Of a stretch of 5,322 bases of DNA, positions 1-5,322 are shown one piece after another. How positions within the stretch are numbered: position 1 is the first letter of the stretch; every line of letters begins with the position of its first letter. The translations under genes were made by a program, and so were the position numbers. The stretch is from DASPXK01 sp035637315. GTDB taxonomy: Bacteria > Chloroflexota > UBA6077 > JACCZL01. The notes beneath the pieces are model-generated. The model saw only the letters and a list, made by a program, of their open reading frames with translations, was not told the DNA's origin and searched no databases. The stretch spans positions 1 to 5,322 of the forward strand of contig DASPXK010000331.1 in NCBI GenBank assembly GCA_035637315.1, read 5' to 3'.

Positions 1-674
1 CTCCGCGCGATCAACTCCGCCGCCCGCTCCTCCTGGGTGCCTCCGATCTCGCCCACCAGCACGATCAGCTTCGTGGCCGGGTCGGCTTCGAAGAGGGCCA
101 GCGCCTCGGCGAACGAGAGGCCGACGATCGGGTCGCCCCCGACCCCCAGACAGGTCGATTGGCCGATCCCCCGCTCGCTGAGCTGCGCGGCGGTCTGGTA
201 GGTGAGCGTGCCGCTGCGGGTGACAACCCCGACCGGGCCGGGCGTGAAGGAGCGGAACGGCATGATGCCCAGGCTCGCCTCGCGCGGGGTGATCAGTCCA
301 GGGCAGTTTGGGCCGACCAGGACGGTGCGGCCGCCCTGCAAGCGGCGCTTGACCAGCATCACGTCCTGGACTGGCAGGCCATCCGTCACGCAGGCGATGA
401 CGCCGAGCTGCGCGTCGATCGCCTCGTAGAGTGCGTCGCGACAATGCGCAGGCGGCACCAAGACGACCGACGCGTTCGCGCCCCTTTGCTCGACCGCTTC
501 GCGGACCGTGTCGAAGACCGGCACGGCGTGCACGTCGGCGCCCCGCTTGCCGGGCGTGACGCCCGCGACGACCTTAGTCCCGGAGTCGAGCATGACGCGC
601 GTGTAGGTGGTGCCGTGGCGCCCGGTAATCCCCTGCACCACGACCCGTGTATCACGGTCGACCAGAATACTCAT
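1..674 (-). CDS. sucD: Succinyl-CoA synthetase alpha subunit, partial (3' end outside window)
   Basis: This is the alpha subunit of succinyl-CoA ligase, which binds CoA and carries the phosphohistidine in the reversible step succinyl-CoA + NDP + Pi = succinate + CoA + NTP of the TCA cycle. The first 224 residues of about 290-300 are present. The start MSILVDRDTRVVVQGITG matches the usual family amino terminus, so the ATG at 674 is secure. Visible motifs are the CoA-binding loop GITGRHGT (15-22), VTPGKRG (39-45), GPNCPG (121-126), RSGTLTYQ (153-160), GQSTCLGVGGDP (171-182) and VGEIGG (207-212). Glu209 corresponds by family alignment to the glutamate that contacts the phosphohistidine; the histidine itself lies beyond the edge. 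The gene follows sucC after a 70-base gap filled by a heptamer repeat, and no Shine-Dalgarno is visible just upstream. Family assignment is firm; the true acid substrate depends on the partner. Confidence 0.95.
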   Translation of the reverse strand, partial: MSILVDRDTRVVVQGITGRHGTTYTRVMLDSGTKVVAGVTPGKRGADVHAVPVFDTVREAVEQRGANASVVLVPPAHCRDALYEAIDAQLGVIACVTDGLPVQDVMLVKRRLQGGRTVLVGPNCPGLITPREASLGIMPFRSFTPGPVGVVTRSGTLTYQTAAQLSERGIGQSTCLGVGGDPIVGLSFAEALALFEADPATKLIVLVGEIGGTQEERAAELIAR

Positions 675-678
675 GACG

Positions 679-758
679 GAATGAAGAATGAAGGATGACG
701 AATGAAGAATGAATCGGTCGTCCCTAATTCTTCATTCTTCATTCTCAATTCTTCATTC
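679..758. repeat. Heptamer repeat element A: 5 heptamers, 10-base spacer, 5 inverted heptamers
   Basis: The left half (679-713) is five in-register heptamers on the plus strand: GAATGAA, GAATGAA, GGATGAC, GAATGAA, GAATGAA. After the spacer TCGGTCGTCC (714-723), the right half (724-758) is five heptamers in the opposite sense: CTAATTC, TTCATTC, TTCATTC, TCAATTC, TTCATTC. Bases 700-713 and 731-744 are a perfect 14-base inverted repeat with a 17-base loop. The element fills the sucC-sucD gap and covers the final codons and TGA stop of sucC. It is far more AT-rich than its surroundings. It resembles the short tandemly repeated repetitive (STRR) heptamers described in cyanobacteria, but its family here is not known to me. 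It could alter sucC-sucD message stability or coupling; that is inference. Confidence 0.9.
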
Positions 759-1875
759 GCGCAATAGCGCGCACGGCCTCCACGATGCTGCCCACGGCTT
801 GGACACGTGGATCGCCGCACGCCGCGGCGGCCGCCATGGCCTGCTGGTCGTTTCGGCCTTGCACGCTGATGACGACGGGGATCCGCCGCTCGGGGTGTTT
901 GCCCAGCACGTCCAGGACTCCGCCGACCAGGCGCTCGAGCGGTCCACCGGAGTAGCCAGCCACCAGGATGGCGCGCAGCTCGGGGCGGGCCAACAGGACC
1001 TCCGCGGCCACCTCCGCGCCTCCCGTCCCCATCGACTGGCCAAGCTCCATGAAGTTGGCCGCTCGGGCGCCCTCGGCCGCGAGCAGGTCCATGATCGCCA
1101 TACAGGCGCCGCTGCCTGTGCTGATGATGCCGACTTCTCCATCGGTCTCGACATAGTGGAAGCCCGCCTGCTCGACCCTGGCCTCGAGCGGGGACAACTC
1201 GCGAAGGTCCATCAAGCGCGGCTGGCGGAACAGCGCGGCGTCGTCCACGTCCAGCCGCGCGTCCAGCGCCACCAGATTGCCGTCTGGCATGATGGCCAGC
1301 GGATTGATCTCCACGAAGATGGCGTCGCAGCGCCGGTAGAGGCGGTACAGATTCTTGAGCGCTTCGACTACCCGTGGGGCGACGGTGTCGGGCAGGCAAG
1401 CTTTCCACGCGAGGTAGCGGGCCTGATATTCGCCGAGCCCGTACGCGATATCGACGTCCGCCCGAGCCAGCATCTCCGGCCGCTCGGACGCCGCGCGTTC
1501 AACCTCGATGCCGCCCGCCGAGCCGGCCAGGACGAGCGGGCAGCCTCGTTCGCGGTCGGTCGTCACGCCCAGGTAGAGCTCGGCAGCGACGTCGAGCCGC
1601 TGCTCGACGAGCACGCTTGTGACCGTCTCGCCGCGGAAGGGCCTGCCGAGCAGGCTCGTGACGGCCTCACGGGCCTGCTCGAGCGTGTCGGCCGGGAGAA
1701 CGCCGCCGGCTTTCCCACGCCCGTCCTGGCGGACCTGGGCTTTGACCACGACGCGCGGACCGAAATCTCGATAGGTCTGTACGAGCGTGTCTGCCGACGT
1801 TAGCACGGCGCCCGCGGGAACCACGAAGTCGTAATCGCCAAGGATCTCCTTGGCCTGGTACTCGAGCAAACGCAA
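745..1875 (-). CDS. sucC: Succinyl-CoA synthetase beta subunit (divergent)
   Basis: This 376-residue protein is slightly shorter than the usual 385-390. It should be the nucleotide-binding subunit that pairs with SucD. The ATP-grasp half is clear: LLEYQAKEIL (3-12), Pro20 as in ATP-type enzymes, Lys45, GRGKAGG (52-58), AAELYLG (97-103), VEINPL (188-193), LDARLDVDDAALFRQP (204-219) with Asp205. The carboxy-terminal ligase half is divergent: TGSGACM (253-259) where NGAGLAM is usual, MELGQSMG (276-283) where LDVGGGA is usual, and GYSGGP (307-312) where NIFGGI is usual. The start is TTG at 1875-1873, because an in-frame TAG lies directly upstream and MRLLEYQAK fits the family start; a weak GTGAG lies 7 bases before it. 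The last codons and the stop lie in repeat element A. It may be an ordinary but divergent SucC, or a paralogue acting on another dicarboxylic acid. Confidence 0.88.
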   Translation of the reverse strand: MRLLEYQAKEILGDYDFVVPAGAVLTSADTLVQTYRDFGPRVVVKAQVRQDGRGKAGGVLPADTLEQAREAVTSLLGRPFRGETVTSVLVEQRLDVAAELYLGVTTDRERGCPLVLAGSAGGIEVERAASERPEMLARADVDIAYGLGEYQARYLAWKACLPDTVAPRVVEALKNLYRLYRRCDAIFVEINPLAIMPDGNLVALDARLDVDDAALFRQPRLMDLRELSPLEARVEQAGFHYVETDGEVGIISTGSGACMAIMDLLAAEGARAANFMELGQSMGTGGAEVAAEVLLARPELRAILVAGYSGGPLERLVGGVLDVLGKHPERRIPVVISVQGRNDQQAMAAAAACGDPRVQAVGSIVEAVRAIARMKN

Positions 1876-1882
1876 CTATCGA

Positions 1883-1887
1883 CTCAC
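1883..1887 (-). promoter_or_regulatory. Weak Shine-Dalgarno supporting the TTG start of sucC
   Basis: Read on the minus strand this is GTGAG, 7 bases before the TTG codon. It is a partial match only, but the in-frame TAG between it and the TTG rules out an upstream start, so it supports the chosen start. Confidence 0.35.
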
Positions 1888-1992
1888 GGCGCTCGTAGGG
1901 CCGCCCTGTTCTTCCCAGCCAGTGCCCGGCGCATCGGACGGCCGCGCAGCGCCGGTGCTGTAAAAGCAATCGTCGCGACTACACGAGTACTT

Positions 1993-2158
1993 ATTGTCAT
2001 TCTGAGCGCAGCGAAGAATCTCATGCTGCCCGACGGGAGACTCAGGTTCGGGCAGACCGAGTGCTCCAATTCACGCCCGACGCACTCGTGCAGCGCCTGG
2101 TAACAAGATGTCCACTGGTGGAGAGCATGAGATCCTTCGCTTCGCTCAGGATGACAAT
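1993..2158. repeat. REPIN-like element: two inverted 35-base repeats with 96-base interior
   Basis: The left arm (1993-2027) and the reverse complement of the right arm (2124-2158) agree at 32 of 35 positions. Each arm contains a core (1999-2019; 2132-2152 on the minus strand) that folds into a small hairpin: 5-base outer stem, tandem G-A mismatches, two G-C pairs and a GNA triloop (GCA left, GAA right). Two of the three differences between arms swap a T-A pair for C-G at the same stem position, and the third is the loop N. The core resembles the TCATTCTGAGCG...AGAATCT repeats scattered through many bacterial genomes. The interior holds smaller dyads: GCCCGA/TCGGGC (2028-2033, 2048-2053) and CGAGTGC/GCACTCG (2058-2064, 2082-2088). 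The doublet layout matches REPINs, which are normally mobilised by RAYT-type transposases encoded elsewhere; no transposase is in this window. Confidence 0.85.
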
Positions 2159-2254
2159 GGGGGTTGCGTCTCGCTGTGAGACGGTTCGCCCACCAAGCGG
2201 GCCGACTTGTGACATGTGCTGCAATGATATCCCCCCGTCCGCGCGCGGGCGTGT

Positions 2255-2262
2255 GCTATTCT
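2255..2262 (+). promoter_or_regulatory. Possible extended -10 promoter of the S41 peptidase operon
   Basis: The bases around 2255-2262 read GCTATTCT and, with the preceding T, give a TG-N-TATTCT extended -10 with four of six matches to TATAAT. No good -35 lies 17 bases upstream. If used, transcription would begin about 2268-2270, only a few bases before the GTG start at 2275, giving an almost leaderless message. That would fit the lack of a Shine-Dalgarno there. This is weak evidence. Confidence 0.25.
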
Positions 2263-2274
2263 GCTTCTCGAGCC

Positions 2275-3696
2275 GTGCCTCGAATTCTGCGCCCGTTTGC
2301 GCTGGTCCTGCTCTTCGTGCTGGCCGTACTCGCGGTCCAGCCGGCGGTGGCTTACGGCGGCGCCGAGCCCCGACGCGTCGGGGTCGCGGCAGCGCCCGAC
2401 ACCGAGCCCGGACCGATCGTCAAGCAGGCGTTCGACCTGCTGACGGACCGATTCGTGTACCCGCCCAACTCCGCCGATATGCTGAACGGCGCCTGGGATC
2501 AGGGCCTGGCGGCGCTGAAAGAAAAGGGCGCCGAGGGGCTGCCTGAGGGTCGCCCAGAGCTGGGCAATAAGCGCGACGAGGATTGGCGGGCGTTCTTCAA
2601 CGCGTACGTTCAGCTCGCCAGGGCGGCCAGGGGCAAACTGGAGAAGACGGACCTTGATCGCGCGATCGTGCGGGGGATGGCCTCGGCGCTCAACGAGGGA
2701 CACACCTATTACCTGACGCCAGATGATTTCCGCCAGGCGCAGGCCCAACTACTCAACCGCCAGCGATACGGCGGCGTAGGCGTAAGCGTCAATGAAGAGA
2801 AGCGGATCATCGAGGTCTTTGAGGGCAGTCCAGCTGAGGCAGCGGGCCTGCGGGCGGGCGACCAGTTCGTCGCAGTCGATGGCAAATCAGTCGAGGCCTT
2901 GACGGCGGCGGATACGAGCGCCCTGATCCGAGGCGAACCGGGCACGCCTGTCGAGCTTACGATTCGGCGGGATGGCACCGCAGAGCCAATCTCCTATCGC
3001 CTCGTTCGGGCGCAGGTGAGAGTTGACTGGGTTTCCCATCGTGTTCTGGACAACGCTGTCGGCTATCTGCGACTGCGGAGCTTTCCGACTCCCGAGGCCA
3101 TGGCCTCCTTTCAGATGGCGATCGAGCGATTTCAAGAGGCTGACGTCAGGGCCCTTGTGCTGGACGTCCGAGGCAATGGCGGCGGCTCTGTCGACACGGG
3201 GATTCAGGTTCTCAGCCGCTTCATTCGCGACGGCCCTCTGTTCCAGCGCATCAATCGCCGTGGCGGGGAGCGTACCGTGACGGCGTTCGGGGACTATTGG
3301 GACCGCGACATCCCGATCGCGGTACTCGTCGACGGTGTCAGCGCCTCGATGAGTGAGATCCTGGCAGCAGCGTTGAAGGAGAACGGCGTCGCCCGCGTCA
3401 TTGGCACGAGAACGGCAGGCGTCGTAGCAGGAACGAACATCTTCCCGCTGCTGGACGGATCCGGTTTGGCGGTCACGGGCGAGATAATCAAATCCGGGCG
3501 CGGCAATCCGCTGAACGGGGTCGGCGTCGAGCCGGACCAGACGGTGGAGCTAGATCCGAAGGAGCTGCGAACCGGCCACGACACCCAGCTCGACGCGGCG
3601 CTGCAGTACGTCCGCCAGCAGGCCGCGGAACGCGCCGCCCAGCTTGCTCCAACTCAGGTGCTGATCCCCCGGCTCGACCTGCCTCTCGCGGCCTGA
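2275..3696 (+). CDS. Exported S41-family (C-terminal processing) peptidase with PDZ domain
   Basis: I start this 473-residue protein at the GTG at 2275 because it gives a clean signal peptide: basic Arg3 and Arg6, hydrophobic 8-21, likely cleavage after AVA (24-26). The frame stays open to a TTG at 2164 and an ATG at 2224, but those put over 15 unlikely residues before the signal. After a helical region, a PDZ domain lies at about 165-250 (YGGVGVSV, then GSPAEAAGLRAGDQFVAVDG). The S41 catalytic domain follows with LDVRGNGGG (296-304) and DGVSASMSE, whose Ser358 aligns with the nucleophile of E. coli Prc (Ser452). The matching lysine, 25 residues on in FGKG, is Val383 here (TAGVVAG). The protein probably acts outside the membrane on protein carboxy termini, or is a non-catalytic relative. 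It is first in a tight plus-strand cluster; the next gene begins 5 bases after its stop. Confidence 0.9.
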   Translation: MPRILRPFALVLLFVLAVLAVQPAVAYGGAEPRRVGVAAAPDTEPGPIVKQAFDLLTDRFVYPPNSADMLNGAWDQGLAALKEKGAEGLPEGRPELGNKRDEDWRAFFNAYVQLARAARGKLEKTDLDRAIVRGMASALNEGHTYYLTPDDFRQAQAQLLNRQRYGGVGVSVNEEKRIIEVFEGSPAEAAGLRAGDQFVAVDGKSVEALTAADTSALIRGEPGTPVELTIRRDGTAEPISYRLVRAQVRVDWVSHRVLDNAVGYLRLRSFPTPEAMASFQMAIERFQEADVRALVLDVRGNGGGSVDTGIQVLSRFIRDGPLFQRINRRGGERTVTAFGDYWDRDIPIAVLVDGVSASMSEILAAALKENGVARVIGTRTAGVVAGTNIFPLLDGSGLAVTGEIIKSGRGNPLNGVGVEPDQTVELDPKELRTGHDTQLDAALQYVRQQAAERAAQLAPTQVLIPRLDLPLAA

Positions 3697-3701
3697 GTGG
3701 G

Positions 3702-4647
3702 GTGAACACCCGGGTACTCGGCAGGACGGGACTGGTCGTCTCCGCGATTGGATTTGGGGCCTGGGCCGTGGGTGGCAACGACCACGGCAACAGCTACGGC
3801 ACGACCGACGACGAGACTTCTCGACGCGCCATCCGCAAGGCGGTCGGGCTGGGGTGCACGTTCTTCGACACGGCGGACGTCTATGGACACGGACATTCCG
3901 AGGAGCTGCTGGGCGAAGTGCTCTCAGAGTGCTCTGAGCAGACCTGCGTGGCGACAAAGGGCGGCGCGAATTTCAGCGGCTGGGGCCGCGGTCAAGGACT
4001 GGACTTCAGGCCGGAGTACATCCGCTTCGCGTGCACGGAGAGCTTGCGTCGCCTCCGCCGAGACTGCATCGACCTGTACCAGCTTCATAATCCGAGCTTG
4101 GACGAGATCGCGGCCGGTTCCATCTTCGACATGCTGGACGACCTCCGCTCGGAGGGCAAGATCCGCTTCTACGGGCTCTCGATCCACCGGTCTGAAGAGG
4201 GACTCGCGGCCATCGAGGACGGCCGCCCCCAGACGCTCCAGGTGGTCTACAATCTGGCCGATCAGCGCCCGGCGCGACGCCTGTTCCCGGCGGCGAAGGC
4301 CGCCGGCGCCGGCATCATCGCACGCGAGTCACTCTGGAACGGCTTCCGGCAAGATGCGGGCGGGGCGGGTTTTCGAGGCGGGCGACATTCGGGCGAACTG
4401 GCCGAACGAACACCTGACGGCGCGAGCCCAATTGGCGGAGACGCTGCGCTTCCTCGAACGCGATGGGGCGCGAACGCTGGCGCAAGCCGCGCTGCGCTTC
4501 GTGCTGGCCAACGACGCGGTGTCGGTGGTCATCCCAGGCGCCAAGACGCCCGAGCAGGTTGTTGAGAATCTGGGCGCGCTAGAAGCTCCTCCCCTCAACG
4601 CTGCCGAAATGAGGCAGATCTACGAGACGCTATTCCTGGGAGATTGA
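3702..4647 (+). pseudogene. Aldo/keto reductase, disrupted by a frameshift near 4347
   Basis: This is an NAD(P)H-dependent aldo/keto reductase of the monomeric TIM-barrel family. The frame from the GTG at 3702 encodes VNTRVLGRTGLVVSAIGFG and the full catalytic tetrad: Asp56 (FFDTAD), Tyr61 (VYG), Lys86 (ATKGG) and His129 (YQLHNP). It reads family-like to ESLWNGF (residue 215, ending at 4346). The family sequence then continues in the next frame, GKMRAGRVFEAGDIRANWP, from 4348 to the TGA at 4645-4647, including the cofactor-binding IPGAKTPEQVVENL. The expected GF-L-(S/T)-GK junction lacks about five bases, a net change of -5 or equivalent. The two parts total about 314 residues, normal for the family. 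Without correction the first frame ends at 4565 as a 287-residue protein with a nonsense tail. It may be a true pseudogene or a sequencing or assembly error; conservation of the downstream part argues for a recent event or an error. Substrate unknown. Confidence 0.87.
4638..4642 (+). promoter_or_regulatory. Shine-Dalgarno GGGAG of the DoxX-like gene
   Basis: GGGAG lies inside the last codons of the aldo/keto reductase and is 7 bases before the GTG at 4650. This spacing favours the GTG over the in-frame TTG at 4644, which would leave only one base. Confidence 0.6.
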
Positions 4648-4649
4648 GG

Positions 4650-5099
4650 GTGTGGGGCGTATCCGAGCGACGACTGCTGCTGTGGGGTCGCCTGCTCGTA
4701 GGGGCGGGATTCATGTATGAGGGTGTCTTGCACGTCGTCGAGATGCGCGCAAGGGCGGACCTGCTGGCGGCTAACACGGCCTGGCAAAGCTGGCCGCTGG
4801 TGGGCCCGATGCGTCCACTCGAGCTGGAGCTGTGGCTGGCATTCGCCGAGTTCTTCGTGGGCGTCTTCTTGTTTGGTGGCCTGCTGACCCGCGTGCTCGG
4901 GCCGGCCGGGCTGCTGGTAGCTGGCGCCCAGTTCGTCGTGCTGGGGCTGGCCGGTGGACTCCTCAACCCGCTTCTGGCGCTCGGCTCCGCGGTGCTGACG
5001 CTGCGCGGCGGCGGGGCCGGGACGATGGACGCGTCGCTGGGCAAGATGCAGCGACGGACGCGCGCCAGGAGCCAGGAGCCAGAATCCAGGAGCCAGTAG
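4650..5099 (+). CDS. DoxX-like small integral membrane protein
   Basis: The 149-residue protein is hydrophobic with about four membrane segments: roughly 9-30, 61-79, 83-101 and 103-118. RLLVGAGFMYEGVLHVVE (14-31) and AFAEFFVGVFLFGGLLTRV (64-82) fit the DoxX/DoxX-like pattern of a first helix with a short polar end and a second helix ending in GLLTR. The biochemical role of most such proteins is not established; some relatives are linked to quinone or thiosulfate oxidation and to redox stress, which cannot be assumed here. The GTG start is chosen for its Shine-Dalgarno; TTG at 4644 would overlap the previous stop. The gene follows the aldo/keto reductase by 2 bases and is probably translationally coupled. 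The last 11 residues (ARSQEPESRSQ) and the TAG stop derive from repeat element C, so the natural carboxy terminus may have been replaced. Confidence 0.75.
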   Translation: MWGVSERRLLLWGRLLVGAGFMYEGVLHVVEMRARADLLAANTAWQSWPLVGPMRPLELELWLAFAEFFVGVFLFGGLLTRVLGPAGLLVAGAQFVVLGLAGGLLNPLLALGSAVLTLRGGGAGTMDASLGKMQRRTRARSQEPESRSQ

Positions 5100-5121
5100 G
5101 GATATGCTCCTGGCTCCCGGC
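5064..5121. repeat. Heptamer repeat element C: 5 heptamers, 9-base spacer, 2 inverted heptamers
   Basis: The left part (5064-5098) is five in-register heptamers: GCCAGGA, GCCAGGA, GCCAGAA, TCCAGGA, GCCAGTA. After the spacer GGGATATGC (5099-5107) come two inverted heptamers, TCCTGGC and TCCCGGC (5108-5121). Bases 5064-5079 pair with 5106-5121 at 15 of 16 positions around a 26-base loop. It encodes the end of the DoxX-like protein and touches the stop codon of the opposing gene (5121-5123), so it lies exactly at a convergent gene junction. A hairpin here could act as a two-way transcription or decay barrier, but there is no T tract and I do not call it a rho-independent terminator. Confidence 0.88.
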
Positions 5122-5322
5122 TACGACGCGTTGGCCAGCTTGGGGGGCCGGCCGCGCCGCGGGCGCAGGTCTTGGGCGTCGAGTGGGCGACGGTCCACGT
5201 AGACATCCTCGGTGTCCTGCAACCACAGACGGCCGGCGCAGAAGGGGCAGCGCATGCGGCGGACCGATTCGGTGTATTCGGGCAGCCGAACTCGAATCGT
5301 GCTCGGGGCAAAGCGTTGATCG
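5121..5322 (-). CDS. Small CxxC / AT-hook-like protein, partial (5' end outside window)
   Basis: The carboxy-terminal 66 residues are visible, ending at TAG (5123-5121). I do not recognise a named family. The frame reads STIRVRLPEYTESVRRMRCPFCAGRLW, a single CPFC zinc-knuckle-like motif, then an acidic stretch (QDTEDVYVD) and a basic tail RPRRGRPPKLANAS. The tail has the GRP core of an AT-hook, suggesting minor-groove DNA binding. The upstream residues look coding, so the gene probably continues past the edge; an internal ATG at 5255 could instead start a 44-residue protein, but it has no Shine-Dalgarno. With one CxxC only, zinc binding needs a second ligand pair upstream or a dimer. It is convergent with the DoxX-like gene, 21 bases between stops. 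This was chosen over the longer minus-strand frame covering 4595-5311, which has a composition typical of antisense shadow. Confidence 0.6.
   Translation of the reverse strand, partial: DQRFAPSTIRVRLPEYTESVRRMRCPFCAGRLWLQDTEDVYVDRRPLDAQDLRPRRGRPPKLANAS

Larger units (their letters stand above)
1876..2274. other. Divergent intergenic region between sucC and the S41 peptidase gene
   Basis: I see no convincing gene in these 399 bases; the open frames crossing it are short and composed of repeat and GC-rich sequence. It must hold the promoters of both flanking operons. It contains the REPIN-like element (1993-2158), a 14-base near-palindrome CAGCGCCGGTGCTG (1947-1960, one mismatched pair) that could be an operator or chance GC-rich dyad, and a possible extended -10 near 2257. 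No tRNA, riboswitch or rho-independent terminator was recognised. For sucC I could not pick a credible -35/-10 pair. Confidence 0.6.

Noticed and set aside
159..698. Plus-strand 179-codon frame over sucD
   Set aside because: It is the antisense shadow of sucD, with no recognisable motifs.
671..1408. Minus-strand 245-codon frame beginning in sucC and ending in MKNEEL-like repeats
   Set aside because: It is an alternative frame of sucC with Arg/Gly/Pro-rich shadow composition; its tail is simply translated element A.
709..1803. Plus-strand open frame of 364 codons antisense to sucC
   Set aside because: It lies wholly over sucC, whose motifs are unmistakable, and shows no family resemblance; long antisense frames are common in GC-rich genes. 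Its start is made of heptamer repeat.
2040..2075. GGTTCGGGCAGACC resembling a tRNA T-arm
   Set aside because: The stem does not pair, and no anticodon or acceptor arms can be built around it.
4340..4352. Programmed ribosomal frameshift in the aldo/keto reductase
   Set aside because: There is no slippery heptamer or stimulatory structure, the family does not use frameshifting, and two expected residues are missing at the join.
5064..5121. Rho-independent terminator
   Set aside because: The inverted repeat has a long loop and no T tract on either strand; it is better described as a repeat element with a possible barrier role.
4595..5311. Minus-strand 238-codon frame
   Set aside because: It is antisense to the DoxX-like gene and is Ser/Pro/Arg-rich without domains; the frame with CPFC and the AT-hook is the better reading at the right edge.

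Overview
The window comes from a GC-rich bacterial chromosome (roughly two thirds G+C by eye, not counted). It carries mostly housekeeping-type genes: nothing here looks like a phage, plasmid, defence locus or CRISPR array. The Shine-Dalgarno sequences are weak, GTG and TTG starts are used, and short inverted repeats sit between genes. A Chloroflexota-like or similar high-GC lineage would fit, but no gene is diagnostic and this is a low-confidence guess.

Left part, minus strand (1-1875): sucC and then sucD, the beta and alpha subunits of a succinyl-CoA synthetase type ligase. sucD runs off the left edge before its catalytic histidine. sucC is complete but has unusual carboxy-terminal loops. 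A structured heptamer repeat lies between them; it supplies the last codons and stop of sucC and the leader of sucD.

Middle (1876-2274): a 399-base divergent intergenic region. It holds a REPIN-like pair of inverted 35-base repeats whose differences preserve a predicted hairpin.

Right part, plus strand (2275-5099): a tight cluster of an exported S41-family (C-terminal processing) peptidase homologue, an aldo/keto reductase broken by one frameshift, and a small DoxX-like membrane protein. The gaps are 5 and 2 bases, so they probably form one transcript. I see no clear common pathway.

Right edge (5121-5322, minus strand): the 3' end of a convergent gene for a small basic protein with a CxxC knuckle and an AT-hook-like tail. 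Between it and the DoxX gene lies a second heptamer element with the same architecture as the first but a different heptamer.

The most interesting signals are the repeats: two five-heptamer arrays with inverted partners around a 9-10 base spacer, both forming gene 3' ends, and a REP doublet with a compensatory base change. The frameshift, the S41 protein lacking the usual catalytic lysine, and the divergent SucC loops are also worth checking. I found no convincing new multi-gene system.
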